A DNA stretch of 7,151 bases from Brevundimonas sp. (GTDB lineage Bacteria; Pseudomonadota; Alphaproteobacteria; Caulobacterales; Caulobacteraceae), in assembly GCA_015234495.1 (NCBI GenBank), contig JADGMZ010000009.1, forward strand, positions 1,419 to 8,569, read 5' to 3'. Below are positions 1 through 6,859 of this stretch, piece by piece. Both the position numbers and the translations under genes were made by a program. The notes beneath the pieces are model-generated. The model worked only from the letters and a program-made list of their open reading frames with translations. It did not search any database and had not been told where the DNA came from. Each line of letters opens with the position of its first letter. Position 1 is the stretch's first letter.

Positions 1-391
1 GGGGCACGGAGTCGGAGATCATCCGCCGGCGCATGATCCGTCCGCCCAGCATCGAACCCTCGGCGACATAGGCCCAGCCCCACGCCTCTCCGAAGGTGGG
101 CAGCGGTCGCACGGCGACCGGTTGCGTCGCTGTCCCCGCGCCGAGTTCACGCAGGCCCCGCCGTATGAGGGGCGACCTCGCCTCGAGGCGGGCCCCGGCC
201 TGTTCGAAGCCGGCGCGCCACGGCGAGACGGCCGCTTCGACGGCGAGATGCAGGGACAGGAAGCGGGCCACCAGACCGGGCCGGTCCGCCGGATCGCGCA
301 GGCGGGCCTCGACCCTGGCGGCGGCCTCGATAGCGTGATGGATGTCGGCGGTTTCGGCGCGCAGGGCGGACAGGACGGGAGATGGATTCAC
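1..391 (-). CDS. Heme oxygenase, biliverdin-producing (partial, 3' end beyond left edge)
   Basis: On the minus strand a frame is open from a GTG at 391-389 to the window edge, giving 130 residues. An in-frame TAG lies four codons upstream and no other start lies between, so the GTG is the only candidate; an AGGG about 7 nt ahead can serve as Shine-Dalgarno. The N-terminus has the LRAET-x3-H pattern (residues 10-18), and His18 fits the proximal heme-iron ligand of bacterial heme oxygenases. Residues 104-122 carry GWAYVAEGSMLGGR, matching the family's (L)YV-x-EGS-x-LGG distal-helix motif. The family cleaves heme to biliverdin, CO and iron in the cytoplasm; in many proteobacteria it supplies the biliverdin chromophore of a neighbouring bacteriophytochrome. 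It is divergent from the ABC ATPase gene. Family assignment rests on motifs read by eye; the C-terminus (about a third of the protein) is missing. A role in iron acquisition is the main alternative to chromophore supply. Confidence 0.8.
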   Translation of the reverse strand, partial: MNPSPVLSALRAETADIHHAIEAAARVEARLRDPADRPGLVARFLSLHLAVEAAVSPWRAGFEQAGARLEARSPLIRRGLRELGAGTATQPVAVRPLPTFGEAWGWAYVAEGSMLGGRIMRRRMISDSVP

Positions 392-441
392 GGTCGAACC
401 CTAGCAGCGCGGGGCGGGATGTCACCTCCCGGAGCGGCCCA

Positions 442-469
442 TTGATCCCGATCTGTAACCGTTTACGCT
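442..469 (+). promoter_or_regulatory. Possible promoter of the ABC ATPase gene
   Basis: TTGATC (442-447) and TACGCT (464-469) are separated by 16 nt and make a weak -35/-10 pair about 33 nt ahead of the ATPase start codon. The match to consensus is partial. It is listed mainly because the operator-like palindrome at 455-466 would lie across its spacer and -10, the usual geometry for repression. Confidence 0.25.
455..466 (+). promoter_or_regulatory. LacI-family operator-like palindrome upstream of the ABC ATPase gene
   Basis: GTAACCGTTTAC is a 12-bp palindrome, GTAAnCGnTTAC, in which only the fifth and eighth bases fail to pair. An even-length palindrome with a central CG and TAA/TTA arms is the usual form of LacI/GalR-family operators, many of which control sugar uptake and catabolism genes. 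It lies 35 bp ahead of the ATG of a MalK/UgpC-type ATPase and in the divergent region shared with the heme oxygenase gene. The sequence match is seen directly; the regulator and its sugar are inferred, and no lacI-type gene is in the window. Confidence 0.55.
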
Positions 470-501
470 GGCGGCGGGGTCAGCAACTGCGGCAGGGAAA
501 C

Positions 502-1584
<1,083 letters not shown>

Positions 1585-1605
1585 TCGCCCGAAACCGCCC
1601 GTGTG

Positions 1606-1635
1606 TTGCATCGCACAAGGGGCTGGTTCTACATG
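1606..1635 (+). promoter_or_regulatory. Candidate promoter of alr (possibly leaderless)
   Basis: CTACAT (1629-1634) matches six core positions of the Caulobacter housekeeping -10 consensus GCTANAWC, and a TTG-containing element (TTGCAT, 1606-1611) lies about 16 nt upstream as a weak -35. Transcription from this -10 would start near 1640, the A of the alr ATG. No Shine-Dalgarno lies at useful distance from that ATG: AAGGGG at 1617-1622 is 17 nt away. Confidence 0.4.
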
Positions 1636-1639
1636 CGCC

Positions 1640-2683
1640 ATGCCCTCGCCCTCCCCGGCTTCGCTGACCGTCGACCTGAACGCGCTCGCCGCCAACTACC
1701 GCACCCTGGAGAGGGTCGGCGGCGTGCCGGTGCATCCGGTGGTCAAGGCGGACGCCTATGGCCTGGGCGCTGAACGCTGCGCCGCGCGACTGATGCGCGA
1801 GGGGGCGCGGACCTTCTTCGTAGCGCGGACGCGCGAGGGCGAAGTCCTGCGGACCGCGCTCGGGCCGCAGCCGGCGATCTATGTGCTGGACGGATGCCTG
1901 GCCGGCCGGGCCGGGCGGCTGCGCGCGGCCGACCTGCGCCCGGTGCTGAACACGGCGGAGCAGCTGGCGGACTGGCGGGCGGCGGGCGGCGGACGCTGCG
2001 GGCTGCAGATCGACACCGGCATGAACCGGCTGGGCTTCCGGTCCGAGGCTGCGCCGGAGCCGTTCGAGGGCCTGGACCTGGTGCTGAGCCACCTGGCCTG
2101 CGCCGACGATCCGGCCGAGCCGATGAATGCGCGCCAGCGGGATGCGTTCGCGCTGGCGGCGGCGCGCTATCCCGGCACGGTGAGATCGTTCGCCAATTCG
2201 GGCGGGATTTTCCTCGGCCCCGACTACGGATTCGACGCCTCGCGACCGGGCATCTGCCTGTACGGCGGCGGGCCCGAGGGGCGGCCGGACGCGCGCATCC
2301 GGCCGGTCGCGACCCTGGCGGCGGAAGTGCTGCAGGTGCGCGAGGTGCCGGCGGGCGAGAGCGTCGGCTATTCCCGGCGCTTCATCGCCGAGACGCCCCG
2401 ACGGATCGCCACCATCGCGGCGGGCTACGCCGACGGGGTGCTGCGCAGCTACAGTCCGGAAGGCCGCGTCCGGGTGGGCGGCGCCGTACGGCCGATCGCC
2501 GGCCAGGTGTCGATGGACGTCTGCGCCGTCGACGTGACCGGGCTGGAGGTCGCGGTCGGCGACCCGGCCGAACTGTTCGGGCCGAACCGGATGCTGGACG
2601 AGACGGCGGCGGCGGCGGGGACGGTGGCGTGGGAGCTGCTGACCTCGGTCGGGCCGCGGGCGGTGCGGACCTACGTCGACTGA
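1640..2683 (+). CDS. alr: Alanine racemase (PLP-dependent)
   Basis: It interconverts L- and D-alanine in the cytoplasm, providing D-Ala for peptidoglycan. From the ATG at 1640 the protein has 347 residues, a normal length. The PLP lysine motif VVKADAYGLGA places the Schiff-base Lys at residue 36. The second catalytic base is Tyr244 in ESVGYSRRF, followed by the family motif TIAAGYADG (PLP phosphate and active-site entry). QIDTGMNRLGF, FANSGG and GQVSMDVCAVDVT are further alr signatures, and the C-terminus ends with the usual E-LL-x5-R-x5-Y pattern (WELLTSVGPRAVRTYVD). A GTG at 1601 would add 13 residues with no family character and no better ribosome site, so the ATG is preferred. It lies 55 bp after the ABC ATPase gene and 72 bp before radA. 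A broader-specificity racemase is possible but less likely. Confidence 0.95.
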   Translation: MPSPSPASLTVDLNALAANYRTLERVGGVPVHPVVKADAYGLGAERCAARLMREGARTFFVARTREGEVLRTALGPQPAIYVLDGCLAGRAGRLRAADLRPVLNTAEQLADWRAAGGGRCGLQIDTGMNRLGFRSEAAPEPFEGLDLVLSHLACADDPAEPMNARQRDAFALAAARYPGTVRSFANSGGIFLGPDYGFDASRPGICLYGGGPEGRPDARIRPVATLAAEVLQVREVPAGESVGYSRRFIAETPRRIATIAAGYADGVLRSYSPEGRVRVGGAVRPIAGQVSMDVCAVDVTGLEVAVGDPAELFGPNRMLDETAAAAGTVAWELLTSVGPRAVRTYVD

Positions 2684-2700
2684 CCACGTCATTATCGGTC

Positions 2701-2723
2701 GCAGGGTCGGCGGCGCCCCCTGC
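2701..2723 (+). terminator. Hairpin between alr and radA (weak terminator or attenuator candidate)
   Basis: GCAGGG (2701-2706) pairs with CCCTGC (2718-2723). Inside, GGC (2709-2711) pairs with GCC (2715-2717), leaving a 2-nt bulge and a 3-nt loop. It begins 17 nt after the alr stop. There is no T-tract after it, so it is not a classical intrinsic terminator; in such GC-rich DNA a hairpin of this size can also occur by chance. Confidence 0.25.
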
Positions 2724-2739
2724 CCCGCCCGCGCCGACT

Positions 2740-2747
2740 GCTGTAAG
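2740..2747 (+). promoter_or_regulatory. Weak -10-like element directly upstream of radA
   Basis: GCTGTAAG matches six of eight positions of the alphaproteobacterial GCTANAWC -10 and ends 8 nt before the radA ATG. No convincing -35 is visible upstream in the C-rich stretch, and no clear Shine-Dalgarno precedes the ATG. It could give a transcript with a 0-4 nt leader, or radA may simply be read through from alr. Confidence 0.22.
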
Positions 2748-2755
2748 CCAACAGC

Positions 2756-4120
2756 ATGGCTCGAGACGGCGCAATATATGTTTGTCAGTCCTGCGGGGCG
2801 GTCCACGGAAAGTGGTCCGGCCAGTGCGGCGCGTGCGGGCAGTGGAATTCGATCGTCGAGGAGAGCCGCTCGGCCCCGCCGGGCGCGCTGAAGCCGGCGG
2901 CTGGCAGCCGCACGCGCGGCGTCCAGTTCGAGACCCTGCAGTCGGACACGCCCGAGCCGCCTCGCATCGTCACCGGGGTGACCGAGTTCGACCGGGTCTG
3001 CGGCGGCGGCGTGGTGCCGGGTTCGGCCATCCTGCTGAGCGGCGATCCGGGGGTGGGCAAGTCGACCCTGCTGCTGGACGTGGCCGGGAGGGCGGCGCTG
3101 TCGGGACGGCGCGTGGCCTATATCTCGGGCGAGGAGGCGGTCGAGCAGATCCGGGCGCGGGCGAAGCGGATGGGGCTGGAGAAGGCCCCGGTGGAGCTGG
3201 CCTCGGCGACGGCGCTGCGGGAAATTCTCGGCACGCTGAAGCGCGAGAAGTTCGATATCGTCATCGTCGATTCGATCCAGACTCTCTGGAGCGACGCCCA
3301 CGAGGCCGGGCCGGGGTCGGTGACCCAGGTGCGGGCCTGCGCCGGCGAGATGGTGCGGCTGGCCAAGTCGCAGGGCGTGGCCGTGGTGCTGGTCGGGCAT
3401 GTGACCAAGGACGGTCAGGTCGCCGGGCCGCGGGTGGTCGAGCACATGGTCGATGCGGTGCTGAGCTTCGAGGGCGAGCGCGGCTATCCGTTCCGCATCC
3501 TGCGTGCCGGAAAGAACCGCTTCGGGGCCACCGACGAGATCGGCGTGTTTGAGATGGGCGACGCCGGGCTGCGCGAGGTGGCCAATCCGTCGGCGCTATT
3601 CCTCGGCGAGGGCAAGGACCGGGCCCCCGGGGCGGCGGTGTTCGCGGGGATCGAGGGGTCGCGGCCGGTGCTGGTCGAGGTGCAGGCGCTGGTGTCGAAA
3701 TCGGCCTATGGCACGCCGCGCCGGGCGGTGGTGGGCTGGGACACGGGGCGGCTGGCCATGGTGCTGGCGGTGCTGGAGGCGCGCTGCGGCTTCGGCTTCG
3801 GCGATCAGGACGTCTATCTGAACGTGGCGGGCGGGCTGCGCATCAATGAGCCGGCGGCAGACCTGGCGGCGGCGGCGGCGCTGGTCAGTTCGGCGACCGA
3901 CATGCCGCTGCCGCAGGGCTGCGTGGTGTTCGGCGAGATCAGCCTGTCGGGCGAGATCCGCGCCGTCGGCCGGGCGGAGGCGCGGCTGAGGGAGGCGCAG
4001 AAGCTGGGCTTCGACCAGGCCCTTTCGCCGCCGCTGACGGTCAAGGACAAGGGGGTGAAGGTCACCTCGGTGAGCCGGCTGACCGAGGCGGTCGAACGAA
4101 TCTCGCAGAACCGCTACTGA
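2756..4120 (+). CDS. radA: DNA repair protein RadA (RecA-like ATPase with zinc finger and Lon-like domain)
   Basis: RadA (Sms) is a hexameric RecA-like motor that promotes branch migration and processing of recombination intermediates together with RecA. The 454 residues show every family landmark. An N-terminal zinc finger has C10-x2-C13 and C24-x2-C27. Walker [10 protein letters not shown] is at 96-104, ISGEEA at 123-128, and Walker [13 protein letters not shown] around 166-177 with Asp172. VGHVTKDG is at 213-220, and the RadA-specific KNRFG motif at 253-257 in [18 protein letters not shown]. The C-terminal Lon-protease-like domain spans about 290-450 ([31 protein letters not shown]). Full length is typical and the frame is intact. 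The ATG at 2756 begins exactly at the usual family N-terminus. It follows alr by 72 bp and precedes the structured repeat ahead of cvpA, an order I recall from other Caulobacterales. Confidence 0.97.
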   Translation: MARDGAIYVCQSCGAVHGKWSGQCGACGQWNSIVEESRSAPPGALKPAAGSRTRGVQFETLQSDTPEPPRIVTGVTEFDRVCGGGVVPGSAILLSGDPGVGKSTLLLDVAGRAALSGRRVAYISGEEAVEQIRARAKRMGLEKAPVELASATALREILGTLKREKFDIVIVDSIQTLWSDAHEAGPGSVTQVRACAGEMVRLAKSQGVAVVLVGHVTKDGQVAGPRVVEHMVDAVLSFEGERGYPFRILRAGKNRFGATDEIGVFEMGDAGLREVANPSALFLGEGKDRAPGAAVFAGIEGSRPVLVEVQALVSKSAYGTPRRAVVGWDTGRLAMVLAVLEARCGFGFGDQDVYLNVAGGLRINEPAADLAAAAALVSSATDMPLPQGCVVFGEISLSGEIRAVGRAEARLREAQKLGFDQALSPPLTVKDKGVKVTSVSRLTEAVERISQNRY

Positions 4121-4125
4121 TGAGT

Positions 4126-4277
4126 TGTCTCCTCCCTGTCGCGCAGCGACGGGGAGGTGGATCGGCGGCGCAGCCGACGAGACGGAGGGGCTGTTGAAGC
4201 GAGCAAGGTCAGTGAGGCGGAAAGAGCCCCTTCACCGCTTCGCGGTCCCCCTCCCCATGAAGAATGGGGAGGAGACA
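4126..4277. repeat. Structured intergenic repeat with terminal inverted repeats (REP/MITE-like)
   Basis: Almost the whole radA-cvpA gap is one palindromic element. Its ends are an 11-bp perfect inverted repeat, TGTCTCCTCCC (4126-4136) and GGGAGGAGACA (4267-4277). Inside are a 12-bp stem (4131-4142 with 4146-4157), a TCGGC/GCCGA stem (near 4161-4176), GGAGGGGCT opposite AGCCCCTTC (8 of 9 complementary), an ACCGC-TTC-GCGGT hairpin (4234-4246) and a perfect 9-bp hairpin (4250-4272). Purine-rich GGGGAGG and pyrimidine-rich CCTCCCC blocks alternate, in the style of dispersed intergenic repeats common in Caulobacter and Brevundimonas genomes. Only one copy is in this window, so the dispersed nature is recalled and not shown. 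It contains no transposase gene. The right terminus coincides with the cvpA ribosome binding site and start codon. Confidence 0.7.
4131..4157 (+). terminator. Strong stem-loop just after radA (no T-tract)
   Basis: CCTCCCTGTCGC (4131-4142), a 3-nt loop GCA, and GCGACGGGGAGG (4146-4157) form a 12-bp stem with a single T-G wobble, starting 11 nt after the radA stop. It is the left part of the intergenic repeat. Without a following T-run it is not a canonical intrinsic terminator, but it could protect the radA 3' end or cause pausing. Confidence 0.3.
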
Positions 4278-4279
4278 TG
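4250..4279 (+). promoter_or_regulatory. cvpA ribosome binding site buried in a hairpin
   Basis: CCTCCCCAT (4250-4258) and ATGGGGAGG (4264-4272) are perfectly complementary with a 5-nt loop. The right arm and following bases, GGGGAGGAG (4266-4274), are the only Shine-Dalgarno for the cvpA ATG at 4277. In mRNA the site could be masked by this hairpin or alternatively by the left end of the repeat at 4126-4136. The pairing is seen directly; a regulatory effect is inferred. Confidence 0.5.
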
Positions 4280-4870
4280 ACCGGCTTCGACGTCGTCGCC
4301 ATTCTGATCATTCTCGGCTCGGCCGCGGCCGGCTGGGTGCGCGGGGGGACGCGCGAGATCATCACCCTGCTGAGCTTCGTGCTGGCGGCCTTCATCGCCC
4401 TGGTGGCCCTGCCGGTGACCGCGCCGATCGGTCGCGGCCTGATCGATCCCGACTGGGCGGGGACCATACTGGCGGCGGCGGCCTCCTTCCTGCTGATCTA
4501 TTTCGGCATCCGCATCTTCGGCTCGGCGCTGTCGAAGCGGGCCCAGGCGCATCCGCATCTGGGCGGCGTGGACCGGTTCGTCGGCGTTTTCGTCGGGGGC
4601 GGGCGGGCGCTGGTTCTGCTGGGCGCCATCCATCTGGTGGTGGTGGCCGCCATGCCGGGCGAGAAGACGCCGCGTTGGCTGACCGAGGCGGCGCTGCAGC
4701 CGGTCACCCAGGGCGCGGCAAGGGCGATCCAGATCGTGCTGCCGGGCATTGGCCGCGGCGCCGACGCCCTGGCTCCGGTGGTCAGTTCGTCCGTCAGCAG
4801 AGGGCTTAAGGATGATGACGCCTTGCCCACGACGCAATCAGGGCCTACCTCCCGACCCGCCCCCCGCTAG
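4277..4870 (+). CDS. cvpA: CvpA family inner-membrane protein
   Basis: A 197-residue protein with about four hydrophobic helices (roughly residues 4-22, 27-48, 63-82 and 103-126), then a less hydrophobic C-terminal region and a polar tail ending [18 protein letters not shown]. The first helix is followed by [16 protein letters not shown], the CvpA pattern of a Gly-rich turn after helix 1 (compare G-x2-RG-x2-RE). The family is named for colicin V production in E. coli and lies next to purF in many proteobacteria; its biochemical role is unsettled, with reported links to envelope stress. The ATG at 4277 is chosen because a strong GGGGAGGAG precedes it and helix 1 starts at once. In-frame upstream starts such as the GTG at 4157 would translate the intergenic repeat into a low-complexity extension. 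It precedes purF by 30 bp and is probably co-transcribed with it. Confidence 0.9.
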   Translation: MTGFDVVAILIILGSAAAGWVRGGTREIITLLSFVLAAFIALVALPVTAPIGRGLIDPDWAGTILAAAASFLLIYFGIRIFGSALSKRAQAHPHLGGVDRFVGVFVGGGRALVLLGAIHLVVVAAMPGEKTPRWLTEAALQPVTQGAARAIQIVLPGIGRGADALAPVVSSSVSRGLKDDDALPTTQSGPTSRPAPR

Positions 4871-4900
4871 TCGCATAACCTGGTCATCGGAGCCCCGACG

Positions 4901-6406
4901 ATGTCCCATTCCATCGCCGAACCCGTCGTTCACCGCGAGCATTGGCGCGACGCCGATGACGACCGGCCGCGCCTCGAGTGCGGCGTGTGCGGGGTCTGGG
5001 GCGCGGAGCCGAACGCCGCCTCCTCGGTGGTGGCGCTGGGCCTGCACGCCCTGCAGCACCGCGGCCAGGAAGCCTGCGGCATCGCCAGCGTCCACGAGGC
5101 GCGCTTCCACACCGAGCGCCACATGGGCCTGGTCGGCGAGGCCTTCGGCGGGGCCGACCTGTCGGAGCGGATGCCGGGCTCGGCGGCGGTGGGCCACACC
5201 CGCTATTCGACCGCCGGCGGCAGCTTCCTGCGCAACATCCAGCCGATGTTCGCGGACCTCGACTCTGGCGGCATCGCCATCGCCCACAACGGCAACCTGA
5301 CCAACTTCCTGTACCTGCGGAACCAGCTGGTCGGGGAAGGCGCCATCTTCCAGTCGACCTCGGACAGCGAGGTCATCCTCCATCTGATCGCGCGCAGCCG
5401 GAAGGCCAAGATCGTCGACCGCTTCATCGATGCGGTGGGCCGGATCGAGGGCGGCTACGCCCTGGTCTGCCAGACGCGCTCGAAGATGATCGGGGCCCGC
5501 GACCCGTTGGGCATCCGGCCGCTGGTGCTGGGCCGCCTGGGCGAGGCCTGGGTGCTGGCCTCGGAGACCTGCGCCCTGGACACCGTCGGCGCCGAGTTCG
5601 TGCGCGACGTGGAGAACGGCGAGATCGTGGTCATCGACAAGGGCGGGCTGCAGTCGCTGAAGCCCTTCCCGACCCGCGCCGCCCGGCCCTGCCTGTTCGA
5701 GTACGTCTATTTCTCGCGTCCCGACAGCGTGGTCGACGGCCGTTCGGTCTATGAGGTGCGCAAGCGCATGGGTCGCGGCCTGGCGCGCGAGCACGCGGTC
5801 GAGGCCGACGTGGTGGTGCCGGTGCCCGATTCGGGCGTGCCGGCGGCGCTGGGCTACGCCCAGGAAAGCGGCATTCCCTACGAGATGGGCATCATCCGCA
5901 GCCACTATCTGGGCCGCACCTTCATCCAGCCCAGCCAGGGCGCCCGGCAGAAGGGCGTGCGCATGAAGCACAGCCCCAATCCCTCGGTGCTCAAGGGCAA
6001 GCGGGTCGTGCTGATCGACGATTCGATCGTGCGCGGCACGACCTCGGTCAAGATCGTCCGCGCCGTGCGCGCCGCCGGCGCGACCGAGGTGCACCTGCGC
6101 TCGGCCAGCCCGCCGATCCTGTGGCCGGACTTCTACGGCATCGACATGCCGGAGCGGGACCAGCTGATCGCCGCCAACAAGACGCTGGAGGAGATGAAGG
6201 CCCATCTCGAGGTCGACTCGCTGGGCTTCCTGTCGGTCGACGGCCTGTACGACGCCATGGAGACCGGGCCGCGCGACCCGCGCCATCCGCAGTTCACCGA
6301 CCACTATTTCACCGGCGAATACCCGACCCGTCTGCTGGACCGGGAGATCGAGGAAGGCGGGCGCGAGGTGGCGGCGCGGCAACTTTCCCTGCTGGTCAGC
6401 GCTTAA
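4901..6406 (+). CDS. purF: Amidophosphoribosyltransferase, first step of de novo purine synthesis
   Basis: It transfers glutamine-derived ammonia to PRPP, giving 5-phosphoribosylamine. The protein has 501 residues. The Ntn glutaminase domain starts at E26-C27-GVCGVWG, with Cys27 the expected nucleophile after removal of a 26-residue propeptide. Also visible are LHALQHRGQE (48-57), GHTRYST (from 98) and IAHNGNLTN. The phosphoribosyltransferase domain carries VPVPDSG, GIIRSHYLGRTFI and the PRPP loop VVLIDDSIVRGTTS (369-382). Of the four Fe-S ligands of the Bacillus subtilis type, only the first is present (Cys264, in CLFEYVYFSRPDS). The other positions read WPDFYGID (Asp410) and TDHYFTG (no cysteines), so a 4Fe-4S cluster is not expected. 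GGAG 8 nt upstream supports the ATG at 4901, and no other start precedes Cys27. It sits 30 bp after cvpA. An intact, full-length housekeeping gene. Confidence 0.97.
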   Translation: MSHSIAEPVVHREHWRDADDDRPRLECGVCGVWGAEPNAASSVVALGLHALQHRGQEACGIASVHEARFHTERHMGLVGEAFGGADLSERMPGSAAVGHTRYSTAGGSFLRNIQPMFADLDSGGIAIAHNGNLTNFLYLRNQLVGEGAIFQSTSDSEVILHLIARSRKAKIVDRFIDAVGRIEGGYALVCQTRSKMIGARDPLGIRPLVLGRLGEAWVLASETCALDTVGAEFVRDVENGEIVVIDKGGLQSLKPFPTRAARPCLFEYVYFSRPDSVVDGRSVYEVRKRMGRGLAREHAVEADVVVPVPDSGVPAALGYAQESGIPYEMGIIRSHYLGRTFIQPSQGARQKGVRMKHSPNPSVLKGKRVVLIDDSIVRGTTSVKIVRAVRAAGATEVHLRSASPPILWPDFYGIDMPERDQLIAANKTLEEMKAHLEVDSLGFLSVDGLYDAMETGPRDPRHPQFTDHYFTGEYPTRLLDREIEEGGREVAARQLSLLVSA

Positions 6407-6416
6407 GTGCGGAATC

Positions 6417-6441
6417 GGTCCGGGCGCGCCGCGCCCGGGTC
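6417..6441 (+). terminator. GC-rich hairpin after purF, likely terminator or 3'-end stabiliser
   Basis: CCGGGCGC (6420-6427) and GCGCCCGG (6431-6438) form a perfect 8-bp stem with a 3-nt loop, extended outward by two T-G wobbles and one G-C pair. It begins 11 nt after the purF TAA. The following bases are CGGATATTC, with no T-run, so termination would be weak or non-canonical. Its position between purF and the small VOC gene fits a transcript boundary. Confidence 0.45.
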
Positions 6442-6468
6442 CGGATATTCGCGCCACGGGACGCCCGC

Positions 6469-6813
6469 ATGATCCAGCTCGGCTATTTCACGATCGACAC
6501 GCCGGACATCGACAAGGCGCGCGCCTTCTACAGCGGTCTGTTCGGCTGGACCTTCGACGAGGCGGCGTCGAGCCCGACCTATCTGCAGGTCGCCGGCAGC
6601 CAGCCGCCCTTCGGCTTCGTGAAGGTGGAGCGGGCGAAGGACTTTCCGCACCTGTATTTCCGCGTCGAGGACGTCGACGCCCTGTGCGAGCGGGTCGCCG
6701 AGCTCGGCGGCAAGGCGGCCGTGCCCTCGGACAGCGCGTCGGGGCGATCGGCCGTGGTCGAGGACGACCAGGGCGTCAGCTTCAGCCTGTGGCAGGCGGC
6801 GCCGGGGTTCTGA
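6469..6813 (+). CDS. VOC-fold protein (glyoxalase/bleomycin-resistance/dioxygenase superfamily)
   Basis: A 114-residue soluble protein. Two paired beta-alpha-beta modules can be recognised: GYFTIDTPDIDKARAFYSGLFGWTF (5-29), with the typical 'D-x2-A-x2-FY-x2-LFGW' helix signature, and HLYFRVEDVDALCERVAELGG (61-81), ending in VVEDDQGVSFSLWQ (96-109), the usual last strands. Length is typical for a single VOC protein that dimerises. The substrate is unknown; superfamily members include lyases, epoxide-opening thiol transferases, dioxygenases and antibiotic-binding proteins. The usual metal ligands are not obvious: the first strand has no His or Glu and the last strand ends in Gln109. The ATG at 6469 fits the family N-terminus and has GGGA 7 nt upstream. 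Longer in-frame starts lie inside purF and are rejected. It lies 62 bp after purF, beyond a hairpin, and 46 bp before the SDR gene. Confidence 0.85.
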   Translation: MIQLGYFTIDTPDIDKARAFYSGLFGWTFDEAASSPTYLQVAGSQPPFGFVKVERAKDFPHLYFRVEDVDALCERVAELGGKAAVPSDSASGRSAVVEDDQGVSFSLWQAAPGF

Positions 6814-6845
6814 GCCGGTTTCGCTTTCGGCCCGCGTGACGGCGC

Positions 6846-6853
6846 GCTATCAC
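6846..6853 (+). promoter_or_regulatory. -10-like element for the SDR gene (candidate leaderless start)
   Basis: GCTATCAC matches seven of eight positions of the Caulobacter-type -10 consensus GCTANAWC. It ends 6 nt before the SDR ATG at 6860, so transcription would begin at or next to that ATG. No Shine-Dalgarno is present (CCCCGCC precedes the ATG). The best -35 at consensus spacing, TTTCGGC at 6825-6831, is weak. Confidence 0.4.
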
Positions 6854-6859
6854 CCCGCC

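Noticed and set aside
147..425. Minus-strand open frame of 92 codons overlapping the left-edge gene
   Set aside because: It is Arg/Pro/Gly-rich with no family features and lies in a different frame from the heme oxygenase, whose motifs and in-frame GTG explain the region.
122..445. Plus-strand open frames over positions 96-445
   Set aside because: Low-complexity GC shadow frames antisense to the heme oxygenase gene; no motifs.
382..501. In-frame upstream start adding 40 residues to the ABC ATPase
   Set aside because: The extension is unlike the family, overlaps the heme oxygenase start and the operator, and the ATG at 502 has its own Shine-Dalgarno.
1894..3552. 552-codon plus-strand frame spanning alr and radA
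   Set aside because: Out-of-frame with both real genes and made almost only of Gly, Arg and Ala; a GC artefact.
4838..6457. 539-codon minus-strand frame opposite purF
   Set aside because: Antisense shadow of the highly conserved purF.
6121..6468. Upstream in-frame extension of the VOC gene inside purF
   Set aside because: Residues before the ATG at 6469 are an out-of-frame reading of purF with no VOC character.
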